A stretch of DNA of 64,000 bases from a virus. The notes beneath the pieces were generated by a model. That model ran no database searches and was not told where the DNA came from. It worked only from the letters and a program-made list of their open reading frames with translations. This document shows, in pieces, positions 34,081 to 43,314 of the stretch. Location of the stretch: positions 1 through 64,000 of IMG/VR virus record IMGVR_UViG_3300048837_001089, one strand, 5' to 3'. The translations under genes were made by a program, and so were the position numbers. Position 1 is the stretch's first letter, and each line of letters starts with the position of its first letter.

Positions 34081-36168
34081 TTAGTCGCCCACGTTCATGT
34101 GAAAGCCGCGCCAGTCGATAACCTTTGCGCCCGCGTCGAAGCGAACCTTGACCTCGAGGCCGTCAACATCGAAGCCCGCGCGGGTCTCGGTGAACATGCC
34201 CTGCTGACCTTCAAGGTAAGCAAGCTCGACAGTGTCGATTAGTGCCGGATTGGCGATCATGTACCAGTTGTCGGCGTCCCCCAAGATAGTCGCGCCGGAC
34301 ACAGGGTTGACCAAGCCGTTGTCAAGACGGGCGTCGAATATCGGCGTAAGCGCGCGCACCGACTGAGGAACGACGTCATCCTTCTTCGCGGCGTAAACCG
34401 AGCCGTACAGAATCTTCTCGACCTCCGCAGAGACCTCCAACGGCGCAAGCAGGAATGCCGGTGTCAGGTTGAGCACGAACTGCTTGTCGATGCCAGTCTG
34501 CTTCGCCATCATCTTGCGGCCAAGCGAAATCCCCGCAGCCGCGCCGGCAGCAGAAAGCTTCACCTTGCCGGTCGTGTCGACGTAGTTGCTATGCGCCGCC
34601 GAGAACAGGTTCTGGCCGTCGCCCATCACCGGGTTGCCGAGAATCTGCGCATAGACCAGATCGGACTCAAGCTGCGCAACAGCAACACCAAACTGGCCGG
34701 GGATACGGTTAAACGCATCCATGTTGTCATTGATGATGGCCTGCCGCGACAGCGCGATGATCTTGCCATACGACGCGGCGGCGTAAATTTCCTTCGCCTC
34801 GCTGAACTTGCCGCGCTTGAACTCGCCGTGCTCGTTTACCTTTTCAAGGCGCGGGGCCTCGCCAAGCTGCGTGCGATGCACCGACTTGAAATCGGGAACC
34901 GACGTGACCCGCGTAAACGGACGCCAGGTTTGCGGGGCGGCTTCATATGCCTTACGCAGCGTGGTGTTGATCACATTGCCAAGAATAATCGGAAAGTCCG
35001 AGGTCGTCATGTAGGCGCCGGAACGCTGCGCCAGAGCGCGCGAGGCAATCTCCTCGCGAGAGAGACCCCGGACACCCTCGCCGCGATTCTCCAGCGCCTC
35101 GCGCGCGAAGTCCAGGAGCGTGTAGCCGCGATACTCGCCAACACCATCAGGGGGAGCCATGCCAGGATTGGCGCGATACTCAATCGCCGCCTCCATCAGT
35201 TTGGCGCGCTTCTCGTGATGCTCGGTGCCGACCTTGACAGTCGACTCGGTAGCCGGTGCTTCGCGCTTCATCAGTGCCTCCAGCAGGGCGGAACGGAACG
35301 CCTCGACGGTGTCGCCATTGTCGATAGCCGCGTCGGCCAGGTCCGGCTCGCCGGCTTCCTTGCCAAGCTTGCGGATTTCAGCGGCGCGCTTGCGCTCGGC
35401 AATGCCGCCGACGCGGACGGCCTCGTCCGAAATGGCGCGAACAGCGGCCTCATCAACGCCAGCCGGAGCGGCGCGGTTTTCAATCACAGTGTCGGCCACA
35501 CGGCTCTCCTGCTGGTTGTTGTCGTTGGAAGGTTCAGCCTGCACGGCTGCGGATTCGGCAGCTTCAGACAAGCCGTCCTCCTTGTGCTCAATGTCTAGTG
35601 GGTAGAGCGCAGTCGGTTCAGAACCGCGAACCTGCGCCTTCGGATCGGCGGGGACCGTCACGAAAGAGATTTCGTGAGGTGTCCACCGCTCAACAATATG
35701 CTGCTCGATCTCGCCCTTCTTTTCAGGCTCGACAATTCGCAACTTGTTGATGGTGTAGCCGACCGAAATGTTCTTGACGATGCGTTCCGACACCAGCCCG
35801 AACAGCCTGTCGGCTGCCGCGTCGATGCCTTCGGCGGGGAAGCGAATGGTCGCCCACCCCTCCCCCCTCTCGATCCACGCTCGCTCGACCACCGCAACCT
35901 GCGAAAAGGTCGACCATGTCGAGTGGCTATCAAGAACCGGCGCCCCGGCATTCATGCGGGCAAGGTCGATGGCCGAGGGCGTTACCACCAGCGTCTCATC
36001 GAACGGGACAATTGTGTCCCATCCCTCCCACCGGTGCCGGCGCACTGTCGCGCCAGTCGTCCAGACCAGCGTTACCGTGCGCGCCACCGCGTCGATGCTG
36101 TCGCTATCGACCATGGCCGCCCGCGTCTGCATCGGCAGGGCATCGGGCAGTTTACGTGTCGTCGTCAT
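34081..36168 (-). CDS. Prohead protease-major capsid protein fusion
   Basis: 695 residues from ATG 36168. Residues about 20-190 form a prohead protease domain (APVLDSHSTWSTFSQVAVVE carries the His; ISFVTVPADPKAQ the end). A linker with a NDNNQ motif follows, then scaffold-like helices (about 230-330), then the capsid domain (YMTTSDFPIILGNVINTTLR, WRPFTRVTSVPDFKSVHRTQ, and a Mu-type C-terminus). One polypeptide thus gives protease, scaffold and shell. The start overlaps the portal end by 17 bases. Confidence 0.88.
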   Translation of the reverse strand: MTTTRKLPDALPMQTRAAMVDSDSIDAVARTVTLVWTTGATVRRHRWEGWDTIVPFDETLVVTPSAIDLARMNAGAPVLDSHSTWSTFSQVAVVERAWIERGEGWATIRFPAEGIDAAADRLFGLVSERIVKNISVGYTINKLRIVEPEKKGEIEQHIVERWTPHEISFVTVPADPKAQVRGSEPTALYPLDIEHKEDGLSEAAESAAVQAEPSNDNNQQESRVADTVIENRAAPAGVDEAAVRAISDEAVRVGGIAERKRAAEIRKLGKEAGEPDLADAAIDNGDTVEAFRSALLEALMKREAPATESTVKVGTEHHEKRAKLMEAAIEYRANPGMAPPDGVGEYRGYTLLDFAREALENRGEGVRGLSREEIASRALAQRSGAYMTTSDFPIILGNVINTTLRKAYEAAPQTWRPFTRVTSVPDFKSVHRTQLGEAPRLEKVNEHGEFKRGKFSEAKEIYAAASYGKIIALSRQAIINDNMDAFNRIPGQFGVAVAQLESDLVYAQILGNPVMGDGQNLFSAAHSNYVDTTGKVKLSAAGAAAGISLGRKMMAKQTGIDKQFVLNLTPAFLLAPLEVSAEVEKILYGSVYAAKKDDVVPQSVRALTPIFDARLDNGLVNPVSGATILGDADNWYMIANPALIDTVELAYLEGQQGMFTETRAGFDVDGLEVKVRFDAGAKVIDWRGFHMNVGD

Positions 36169-37657
36169 GCAAGTCGTCCTCCGGCGGTTCTTCTGCCGCC
36201 CGCTGTTGCGTCTGACCGGCCTGCGACATTTTTCGAGGGTCCGTGTCGAACACCAGGCCATGCTTGTCCAGCAAGGCATTCCACTCGACATACCCGGCGA
36301 TCACCTCTTCCGGCGTGTAACCGGTCTCGGCTATGGCCGTCATGGGGTTGAGCAGCCCAGCCCGGATCGCGTTGACCCTCGCCGTAATGTCCTTCGCCTC
36401 GTCGGCAGACGGAAAGCGCGGCGGGGACCAATCAACCGGCACATGCCGGGTCTTGATCTTGCCGGCAAAATACGCCGCCTCGCAAAACCAGTCCCAGATA
36501 GGCTGAAGCAACATCGGGATGATGATCTTCCACTGAAGCTCATCAATCGTCCGCTTGTACGTCTCCAGGCCAAGCTTGCCGCTGGAATAGTTCACCTTCG
36601 ACAGGTTGCCGGACAGCAGCGAGTACGGCACCCGAAACCCGGCCGCTATCGTATGCAGCATCGACACTTTGTACGCATCGTAACTGCCGGTAGCCGCCGG
36701 CTGCGTGAACTTGATGTCCCGCCCGCCACGCGCATGGTACAACGCGCCGGGCTGCATCTTTTCCACGATGGCGCCGCGGACACTGTAGACGCCGGGCTGC
36801 TCATTCTCGCCGACCGGAATGCCCGTCAGCCCCTCGTCGTTGTCACCGCCAGTGACGACGCCGACAACACAGGCTTCCATCTTCTTGCGGACGATCTCCG
36901 CAAGCTCGTATTCCGCCAGATCGCGAAGCGCCGGGATTGCGGCAACACCCCACGGCTCTCCGCGAGACTGCGTCCGCTTCTTCTCGAAGCAGTGCGCAAC
37001 GTCCACCGCCGGGACGGCAGCGGACTCCATCGTCATGCCGTTCGGCGCACCCGGATGCCGTTTCAGCAGCCAGTATTCGACAACCTTGCCGATACCGTTG
37101 CGCCCGATACCCTCGAACACCTCCACGCCGCCGAACACACCGTTCTTCGTCGTGTCGATGTGGTCGACTTCCAGCACCTGTAATTGCAGCGGCACCGGCA
37201 AGCCGTCGCTCTCAGGGCGTCGACGGCGGCGCACCAACCCGTCGCCGGACTCCAGCATGCCGCGCACGGCCAGCGCCTGCAGCCCGTAAAAGTCCAGATG
37301 ACCTTCCGAGTCGCACTGCCCCGCCCACTCGGCAAACAGTTTGTTTACCTTGGGGTCTTTCGCGCGCGGCACGATTCCAGAGCCCACGGCGTGGGTCACA
37401 AGGTTGTGGATCGCGTTCGCCGCATACGGGTTGTTGCGCGTCAGATCGCGCATCACATCCCGCAGCGCACCGCCAGCCTTGCTGATCTCTGCATCCGCCG
37501 AAGTCCCGCGCGAATACCAGGGGTCGCGGCTGCGGCTCGGCTTTGCCGCGTCGTACCCGCGCGCCACCTGCATGGCGCTCCGCTGTCGTGCTCGACGCAC
37601 GCCGGCAGCCGGGTCGACCCAGCCGATGACGCGGTCGAGTATATTCACCGTCGCCAT
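36152..37657 (-). CDS. Portal protein (lambda gpB-like)
   Basis: 501 residues. RGYDAAKPSRSRDPWYSRGT, DLTRNNPYAANAIHNLVTH, GDGLVRRRR and the RVPYSLLSGNLSKVNYSSGK block are the lambda B-family signatures. Forms the dodecameric packaging vertex. Confidence 0.93.
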   Translation of the reverse strand: MATVNILDRVIGWVDPAAGVRRARQRSAMQVARGYDAAKPSRSRDPWYSRGTSADAEISKAGGALRDVMRDLTRNNPYAANAIHNLVTHAVGSGIVPRAKDPKVNKLFAEWAGQCDSEGHLDFYGLQALAVRGMLESGDGLVRRRRRPESDGLPVPLQLQVLEVDHIDTTKNGVFGGVEVFEGIGRNGIGKVVEYWLLKRHPGAPNGMTMESAAVPAVDVAHCFEKKRTQSRGEPWGVAAIPALRDLAEYELAEIVRKKMEACVVGVVTGGDNDEGLTGIPVGENEQPGVYSVRGAIVEKMQPGALYHARGGRDIKFTQPAATGSYDAYKVSMLHTIAAGFRVPYSLLSGNLSKVNYSSGKLGLETYKRTIDELQWKIIIPMLLQPIWDWFCEAAYFAGKIKTRHVPVDWSPPRFPSADEAKDITARVNAIRAGLLNPMTAIAETGYTPEEVIAGYVEWNALLDKHGLVFDTDPRKMSQAGQTQQRAAEEPPEDDLHDDDT

Positions 37658-37660
37658 CCG

Positions 37661-37864
37661 CTAACCCTTGCTGAACGCCAGATAAGACACGGCAGGCTTC
37701 GGCTCCTGCTGGCCCTCAAGCCAGGTCAGCGCCTCCCGCATGTCCTTCAGACTGTGATACTCAACCTCACGCCGCGTCCCGCCGCTGTGGAACACGATAC
37801 GGCGCGCACCGGTCGCAATCGCCGCACGAAGCGCGGCGATCTGCTCGCTATTGTCGATTGCCAT
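37661..37864 (-). CDS. gpW-like head-tail joining protein
   Basis: 67 residues from ATG 37864. EQIAALRAAIATGARRIVFH, then TRREVEYHSLKDMREALTWL matches lambda gpW, which plugs the portal and joins it to the tail. Between terminase and portal as in lambda. Confidence 0.85.
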   Translation of the reverse strand: MAIDNSEQIAALRAAIATGARRIVFHSGGTRREVEYHSLKDMREALTWLEGQQEPKPAVSYLAFSKG

Positions 37865-37889
37865 ATGTGTTCCTTGCGACCGCAACCAG

Positions 37890-39731
37890 CTAAAGCCAGT
37901 CGGACGATTCAATGACCTGTGTCGGGCGCACCGCATGCTGCACGGCCGGCGTCAACGTGTGGCCGTCAGCCAACTGGTCCCGCCGCAATTGCCAGTTCAC
38001 CGGCACAAGCTCCTTGACGGCCAGCGCGTACACTGTGCAGTCCAAAGCTTCATTGCGGCGCCCCGGCACCCGCTCCCATTTATGGACGGGCTGGCCGCGA
38101 AACATCTTCACCATCAGCCGCTCGGCAGTGAACTGCTCAAACCAGACTGGCGGCAAATCACGCGAAAACCGAAAGCGCCCGCCAGCGCGGATGCCGTTCA
38201 ATATCGACCCCTTCACGGAATCGACGCCGACGATCCACAGCGGGTCTTTCTTCTGCGTCGACTTCTTGATGAAGGGCCGCCGTCCGTCGTCGCCCTTGAT
38301 GGCGAAGACCTTCCGCCGCATACGCGGCTTGGCGAAGTCGTAGACATGCCGCATCATCGTCCCGCTGGAAGAATCCAGCGCAACCGCGTCGATGCCTATC
38401 TCGCCACCAAGTGGATGCTGCCAGCGCCGGGTTATCGCGGCGTCGATATCGATCCAGAACTCGTTCTGGTCGTACCGGCCGTAAATCACCTCATGCCCAA
38501 GAATGAACTGCTGGCCCGACTCCGCAAAGCCGACATAGGTTATTTCGCCGCGGTCCTCCTGCAGATCGCAGCCGGCAGTAACCGCAAGCACGTCAACCGG
38601 GAACGGGCTTTGCTCCGGCCCGCCAAGCCCGAACGGCTCCGCGCTTTCCTGCAGTTCGTATTCGTCAACCCGCTCGCCATCAGTCCGCCAGCCCTCGCCC
38701 AAGACGAGGTTCACGAACTCCTGCAGCATCCCCGGATCGTTCTTGGCCGCCAGAAACTCCGCGGCCAGCAGCCCCCAATCCGCAGTCGGAAGCGGGCTGG
38801 ACAGACTGTTGATCTTGAACCCGGCGTGCCCGACGACTTCAGGCCTTGTCACCCGCCATCTGCCGCGGGCAACCATCGTCGACTTGTGTTTGTGCTCGAT
38901 GGCACAGCCGCACGCCGGACAACCCCAATACGCCTTTTCCGGCTCGCCTTCAGGCCAGTGGATGTCTTTCCACTGGACCTCGTTGTACTCGTCGCACTCG
39001 ACGCACCGAACCTCGAACACGCGCTGGTCGCTCTTGGCGTACTGCGCGATGATGTTGCTGGTTTCCTCTTCGAGGGGCGTGGAACCAACAATGATCTTGC
39101 GGTCTGCAAACTGCGCTGTACGCCGGACAGCCAGTGCCAACGGGTTGCCGTCCTTCGTCAGCTTCATGCCGTCAACCTCGTCAAGGATGACGACGCGAGC
39201 ATTATGGCCGCGAAAGCTGCGCTCCGTCTCCGCCGACAGAATCTTGAGCGTGCCGCCGGTAAACTGGCGCATCAGCATGGACGTGCGCTTCTTGCCTGCC
39301 GTCTGCACCTGGTCGCCAGACAGCACGCCCTGCAATACAGGCGAGTCCTCGAACGTCGGCTCAAGGTCCGACACGACGAACGACTTCGCCATGTCCTCGT
39401 TCGGCAAATACACTAGTATCAACGATGGGTCGTTGACGACGAAATGCGCAATGGCGCCGTTCAGGATGGTGGTGTAGCCGATACGTGCCGACTTGAGCAC
39501 GGACACGCGCTCAATCGTCGGGTCGCCAATGGCGTCGGCAATGCCGCGCTGGAAAGGATAGAGCTTAATCTTGCCCGGTACCGCCGACACCGTTGCGGGC
39601 AGGCGTATTTCTCTTTCCATCCACTCGGACAGATTGATTTTCTGTGGCGGCCGAAGGGTCGCCATCACCTTCCGAAGCGTCGCCTTCGTATGGGTCGAAA
39701 TCGACATTGTAAATCTCGACTCCATCCGCAA
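37890..39731 (-). CDS. Terminase large subunit (GpA family)
   Basis: 613 residues. The N-terminal ATPase has VLKSARIGYTTILNGAIAHF (Walker A region) and ARVVILDEVDGMKL (Walker B). The nuclease part has AGCDLQEDRGEITYVGFAES, VALDSSSGTMMRHVYDF and RRNEALDCTVYALAV (GpA hallmark end). Zinc-like CPACGC near residue 270. It cuts and packages DNA; GpA-type enzymes usually make cohesive ends. The start at 39731 overlaps the small subunit end; a second ATG at 39707 is possible. Confidence 0.94.
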   Translation of the reverse strand: MRMESRFTMSISTHTKATLRKVMATLRPPQKINLSEWMEREIRLPATVSAVPGKIKLYPFQRGIADAIGDPTIERVSVLKSARIGYTTILNGAIAHFVVNDPSLILVYLPNEDMAKSFVVSDLEPTFEDSPVLQGVLSGDQVQTAGKKRTSMLMRQFTGGTLKILSAETERSFRGHNARVVILDEVDGMKLTKDGNPLALAVRRTAQFADRKIIVGSTPLEEETSNIIAQYAKSDQRVFEVRCVECDEYNEVQWKDIHWPEGEPEKAYWGCPACGCAIEHKHKSTMVARGRWRVTRPEVVGHAGFKINSLSSPLPTADWGLLAAEFLAAKNDPGMLQEFVNLVLGEGWRTDGERVDEYELQESAEPFGLGGPEQSPFPVDVLAVTAGCDLQEDRGEITYVGFAESGQQFILGHEVIYGRYDQNEFWIDIDAAITRRWQHPLGGEIGIDAVALDSSSGTMMRHVYDFAKPRMRRKVFAIKGDDGRRPFIKKSTQKKDPLWIVGVDSVKGSILNGIRAGGRFRFSRDLPPVWFEQFTAERLMVKMFRGQPVHKWERVPGRRNEALDCTVYALAVKELVPVNWQLRRDQLADGHTLTPAVQHAVRPTQVIESSDWL

Positions 39732-40152
39732 GCTTGGTCATCGCGTCGCGGATTTCCTCGTCGAGTACGACTGCGTCTTCCACCGAAAGCGATATGCGCT
39801 GGCGCACGCGGGACACGACGGCCAGAAGCCCGCTGCGAATGCTGGCGATCTGCTCCGACCAGACTCGCGTGACCTCGTCGACGGGCAGCAACTCCTTGCG
39901 CAGCTTGGCGTTCTTCAGTTCCTGCGTATCGGCCTGCTCCTTCCGAAGGCGCGCCGTCTCCCGCTCCGCGTCGAGCGCTGCTTCCTTGTCTTTGGCCTTG
40001 TTGGAGACGTGGGCGATGTACGCCTGCACGCTGGCCGGGCCATCGAATTCACCATGCGCCGAGCGCACGGTGATGCCTTCCTCCGCAAGCTGATTGACGC
40101 GCCGCGTCGTCAGGCCCAGCAGCAGGGCGAGCTGGGCTGTCTTGAGTATCAT
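39565..40152 (-). CDS. Terminase small subunit (Nu1-like)
   Basis: 195 residues. The N-terminal winged helix (KTAQLALLLGLTTRRVNQLA) and the helical middle (ARLRKEQADTQELKNAKLRK) match Nu1-type DNA recognition subunits, which bind the cos region. The 3' end overlaps the large subunit by 167 bases in another frame, more than usual. Confidence 0.85.
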   Translation of the reverse strand: MILKTAQLALLLGLTTRRVNQLAEEGITVRSAHGEFDGPASVQAYIAHVSNKAKDKEAALDAERETARLRKEQADTQELKNAKLRKELLPVDEVTRVWSEQIASIRSGLLAVVSRVRQRISLSVEDAVVLDEEIRDAMTKLADGVEIYNVDFDPYEGDASEGDGDPSAATENQSVRVDGKRNTPARNGVGGTGQD

Positions 40153-40296
40153 CAGTTTTCCTGAACGGAAGGAAGCTTTATATCAAAAAATTTGTAGCGT
40201 GCGATGACTCGGGCCGCCTACACCCGCTGGGGCGAGATATGCAAGAAGTACCTTTGGGAGGGGGATCCGCGCCGATCCATGCGATCAACGCATAGC

Positions 40297-40866
40297 TCAC
40301 GACACCACGCCCTTCGTCACCCGCCGTATCTCGTGCTCCGCCCGAGGCTGGAGGTCAGCCGCCTTGCTTTCGAACGCGCTGGCGATATGCCCCTCAACGA
40401 CCTCCGTTGGCAGGTACAGACCTGACTTGACGACAGCGAAGCCGTCACCATCTCGTCTGAACACTTGGCCATTCCAGTTAGGCTTGGTCACGCGCTTGGG
40501 CCACCAGCCGGCCCTTGTAAACGTATGAGGATATATGCGACGGCTATTCCACGGCGCAGCGCTCACGCCCTTACGGGTTTCACGCGCCTTGAAGTATTTC
40601 AGCCTGATGTCGCCACCGCTAACCGGGATTTCAAACTGCAGATTGCCTGCATTCGCCCGTATACGTCGCCTGACGGCCTTACGGCCAACCGTGGCGCTCA
40701 GGCCCGTCTGCCCTGGTATCGCCTTGGCTGTCGCTGTAGCAGCCTTGTTGCCTGTATGATTGATGGCCCGCGCGTATGCGCTGCGGGCCTTACCTTCGCC
40801 AAGGGCGCGCACCGCCTCAGCAAGGCGCTTATGGCCGCTTCCGACCACCGTAACGACGAGCGTCAT
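40297..40866 (-). CDS. Minor tail protein Z-like (GPZ family)
   Basis: 189 residues. EGKARSAYARAINHTGNKAA and RRRIRANAGNLQFEIPVSGG followed by SRRIYPHTFTRAGWWPKR match the lambda Z/tail-joining family. Unusually placed upstream of the terminase genes rather than among tail genes. Confidence 0.75.
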   Translation of the reverse strand: MTLVVTVVGSGHKRLAEAVRALGEGKARSAYARAINHTGNKAATATAKAIPGQTGLSATVGRKAVRRRIRANAGNLQFEIPVSGGDIRLKYFKARETRKGVSAAPWNSRRIYPHTFTRAGWWPKRVTKPNWNGQVFRRDGDGFAVVKSGLYLPTEVVEGHIASAFESKAADLQPRAEHEIRRVTKGVVS

Positions 40867-40911
40867 ACCGGGCTACCAGTTGCAGGGCGATGAGGATTGC
40901 ACAATGGCCGA

Positions 40912-41082
40912 CTATTCGCCGAACCAGGGCATGAGCATGTCGGCGGAGAAAGTAGCCTCCTGCAGCAGATCTCCAGCGAACCAACACACCTCTACCTTGT
41001 CGTGATAGGTATCGTGGAAAAAGACGCTCATGATCGGGCCACCCGAAGTCAACCGGACCCAGTCGCCGCGCGCAAAACACAT
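40912..41082 (-). CDS. DUF2158-like (YodC-type) small protein
   Basis: 56 residues, MCFARGDWVRLTSGGPIMSV then VEVCWFAGDLLQ and FSADMLMPW. This is the pattern of DUF2158 proteins (G-x-V-x-L-K-S-G-G-P-x-M...C-x-W-F). Function unknown. Starts in a TGATG overlap with the microgene upstream. The long Arg-rich frame on the same strand (40829-41092) is a shadow. Confidence 0.8.
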   Translation of the reverse strand: MCFARGDWVRLTSGGPIMSVFFHDTYHDKVEVCWFAGDLLQEATFSADMLMPWFGE

Positions 41083-41174
41083 CAATCAACATACCTCTTA
41101 ACGAGCGCCGCGATCTTGTCGCGATAGAAGTATGCCGCGGCCGCGATTGCCGCGATAATGATGAGCGTGGTCAT
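41082..41174 (-). CDS. Very small membrane protein (30 aa)
   Basis: 30 residues: MTTLIIIAAIAAAAYFYRDK plus a basic tail, a single TM helix. ATGA overlap with the upstream microgene and TGATG overlap with the DUF2158 gene support translation. Function unknown. Confidence 0.6.
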   Translation of the reverse strand: MTTLIIIAAIAAAAYFYRDKIAALVKRYVD

Positions 41175-41260
41175 GTGCGACCTCCTGTGTAGATGAGGCC
41201 GCCGAGGCAGCCGTCGAGGCTACCGCCGAGGCCGCCCCATCCTTCGATTGCTTTGTGCAT
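41171..41260 (-). CDS. Very small Gly-rich protein (29 aa)
   Basis: 29 residues, MHKAIEGWGGLGGSLDGCLG and a short end. GGAGGACAT lies just before the ATG (41260); its stop overlaps the next start. A small Gly-rich helix might insert in membranes. Unknown. Confidence 0.5.
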   Translation of the reverse strand: MHKAIEGWGGLGGSLDGCLGGLIYTGGRT

Positions 41261-41322
41261 GATGTCCTCCGACGTAAGCGGCCGGCGCTGTGCGCACGGC
41301 CTCGGGGCGTAGCGCCCGCGGA

Positions 41323-41398
41323 TGGAGCCGGCGGTCGGAGTCGAACCAACAACCATCGACTTACAGGGACGCTGCTCTACCAGTTGAGCTACGCCGGC
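41323..41398 (-). tRNA. tRNA-Thr (anticodon TGT), CCA encoded
   Basis: Acceptor stem GCCGGCG/CGCCGGC is perfect; D stem GCTC/GAGC; T arm GTTGG-TTCGACT-CCGAC; CCA is encoded (41323-41325). The anticodon loop reads CCTGTAA, giving TGT by standard numbering. Two oddities: position 33 is C rather than the near-universal T, and the anticodon stem has a T-T mismatch at 30-40. It may be a relaxed or decaying tRNA. It lies in the gap between early and late genes. Confidence 0.82.
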
Positions 41399-41930
41399 AA
41401 ATTACGCCGCTGTTCCCGTGCGCCATCGGCACGGAGTGGCTTCGGCGCCGTCCCCGCGCGACGCCGTAGACACCGGGTGCCATAGACGTCATGGGGCTAT
41501 CGCGCTCTCGCGGCTCTCCACAATGAATAGAAACGCGGCGGGGAGGCACGCTCCTTATCGTTGAGCACCTACAACCCGCCGCTAGAACGCCCGTCAGCGC
41601 GCCGGAGTTTACGCGCGACAGGCGTGGACCGCGCCAAGGCGCGGGATGGGAACGAAGATGGCCAGTCGCCAGTCTGGCTGTGCACCATGCTCGCGCGATG
41701 GCAGCGGCCCATTGTCTGGTTGCGCTTTCAGCTGACAGCGCCGCATCTTCGTTTTGGTGGGGCCAGGGTCCGCTATGCGGCCCGTCCTGGCGCCCGATAG
41801 TTACCCCTCACTCAGTGGCTGCAACGATGTGCAGCATGGCGAAGGGTCCGTTTCCGGAAGTAAGTGGGGCCGGTCACTTGGTGACCAACCCCTTCACTAC
41901 ACCACCACGCGAAAAGGCGGAATATGGACC
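41399..41930 (-). other. 532-bp non-coding, highly structured region (cos or ncRNA candidate)
   Basis: No convincing gene in either strand. Several inverted repeats: AGGGTCC (41842-41848) with GGACCCT (41926-41932) enclosing GGTCACTTGGTGACC (41871-41885) flanked by GGGG/CCCC; AACGAAGATG (41650-41659) with CATCTTCGTT (41744-41753); GCGGCGGG with CCCGCCGC (41536, 41575); CCATgctcgcgcgATGG. It lies 1.3 kb before the small terminase gene, where a cos site is expected, and directly after the late regulator candidate. It could also be a structured RNA at the head of the late transcript. Confidence 0.5.
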
Positions 41931-42836
41931 CTAGGCCGTGAATTTTTTTAGTTTTTCCTGCAGATTGTCATTCGCGGCCTCGACCGCCCGCTTCCCGCCC
42001 TTGCGGCGGGCGTATTCGTGCTTCATGCCTATCGTCACACCAAGGTCCGCATAATTCCGCGCCCTCCCGTGCGCCACCGCGTCCAGCACCAGCCTGTCAC
42101 GCTCGGCAAGCTCGTCAAGCGCCGCGGCCCATATCTCCCGGTCGACTATGGCGGTCGAAATGCTCTCCCATTTCGTCGCGCCGCTATCAGCGCACCGCGC
42201 TTTTTGCATGCCGAGGAAACTGTCTGCTACCTTCTGCCCGGCTGCTGGCAACCCTGGCGGGTACTTCGTCACGGGCGGCGACGGCGTATTGGCATATGCC
42301 TCGGCTAGTGCCGCCTTCCGCTGCTCATGCGTAAGGCCAGGTCCATTCCGCCGCTCCGCTGCAGCCTGCCGCCGCCGTGGCTTGACGCCAAACATATCGG
42401 CGAAATGGAGATTGCTTGCGGCCTCCTCAAACCGGTTGTTGCCGCTGCCCGCCATTCTGTCCTGTGTGTCCCTGACCCCCAGCATTGCCCCGGCCGGCAT
42501 CCGGTGCTTTACCGCAACGACTCCTCCACCGGGGGCACGCTTGTAGCCGGCCTCGTACTGCGTCCCGTCGCTAAAACGCAGCTTGCCGATACGGACGATC
42601 TGGCCATCGGCATTGCGCTCAATATTGCCATCGCGCACATTGCGCATGATTTCGGCGACAGACGGCGTCATGCGGATGATGCGCTCCGCCCTATATTCCG
42701 CCAATTCCTCGGGGGCGGCGACGGGTGGCTGTACTACCGACCAGTTTGTTTTCACAGGTATCGGGCGCCCTTCAGGGCGATTCTTGAAGGCCATAAGCGC
42801 CTTCAACTGGTCGGCCAATGATGCGTGGCGCCTCAT
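41931..42836 (-). CDS. Candidate late-gene regulator with C-terminal helix-turn-helix
   Basis: 301 residues. The last 70 residues (WAAALDELAERDRLVLDAVA, YADLGVTIGMKHEYARRKGG) look like a sigma region 4-type or Q/RinA-type HTH. The middle (MRNVRDGNIERNADGQIVRI, GTQYEAGYKRAPGG) is beta-rich. Placed between replication and terminase genes, the spot of lambda Q, and followed by the structured region. The regulator role is inferred from position and the HTH-like end. Ends with AANDN. Confidence 0.5.
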   Translation of the reverse strand: MRRHASLADQLKALMAFKNRPEGRPIPVKTNWSVVQPPVAAPEELAEYRAERIIRMTPSVAEIMRNVRDGNIERNADGQIVRIGKLRFSDGTQYEAGYKRAPGGGVVAVKHRMPAGAMLGVRDTQDRMAGSGNNRFEEAASNLHFADMFGVKPRRRQAAAERRNGPGLTHEQRKAALAEAYANTPSPPVTKYPPGLPAAGQKVADSFLGMQKARCADSGATKWESISTAIVDREIWAAALDELAERDRLVLDAVAHGRARNYADLGVTIGMKHEYARRKGGKRAVEAANDNLQEKLKKFTA

Positions 42837-43264
42837 GCCGCGGCCTCTATGCCGTCTGGGTCGTTGTCGTTGTCCGCCGGTGGGTAAAGCCGCTCCTGCT
42901 CAAGCCACCACGACAGCCCGACTGTCGCGCGCCACTCAAAATATTCCATAAGTTTCCTCGCGGCTGCCGCAGCCCCGTAGCGTGCCGCGTCTTCCGACGC
43001 CAGCTTCTTGGCCTCGGCGGCCAGGGGCTGCGTCGTTACCTCACTGTCGATTACCGAGCGCGGGGCATAGCGGACGGCGATGTCCGGGGGGATGACCGAT
43101 CCGGCTTCTCTGCGGCGAAAAACCATGCTCGGGTACATGAGGGACTTGTAATACCCTTCCGGTACCGGCTGTGTCTGCGTCCATTTCGGGTAATCATTTC
43201 CCAGCCCGTATAGACCGTAATTGTCCTCGTCCAACTTCAGATTCCCATCTTGAGGGGCGTTCAT
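42833..43264 (-). CDS. Hypothetical protein
   Basis: 143 residues. Tyr/Pro-rich N-terminus, helical C-terminus with a DNDND motif. Coupled by ATGA to the candidate late regulator. No domain recognised. Confidence 0.65.
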   Translation of the reverse strand: MNAPQDGNLKLDEDNYGLYGLGNDYPKWTQTQPVPEGYYKSLMYPSMVFRRREAGSVIPPDIAVRYAPRSVIDSEVTTQPLAAEAKKLASEDAARYGAAAAARKLMEYFEWRATVGLSWWLEQERLYPPADNDNDPDGIEAAA

Positions 43265-43314
43265 TGCTTACCACATTTAGCGACCATCTATGTCGCTACC
43301 CCAATATATAGGAT

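Noticed and set aside
39571-40164. + strand frame opposite the small terminase gene
   Set aside because: Shadow; the - strand protein has an HTH and terminase-like layout.
40829-41092. Long Arg-rich - strand reading frame
   Set aside because: It is a shadow of the DUF2158-like gene and the microgene (40912-41174), which have coupling overlaps and a family pattern.
41561-41951. + strand frames in the structured non-coding region
   Set aside because: No RBS, no domains, and inconsistent composition; region better explained as structured DNA/RNA.
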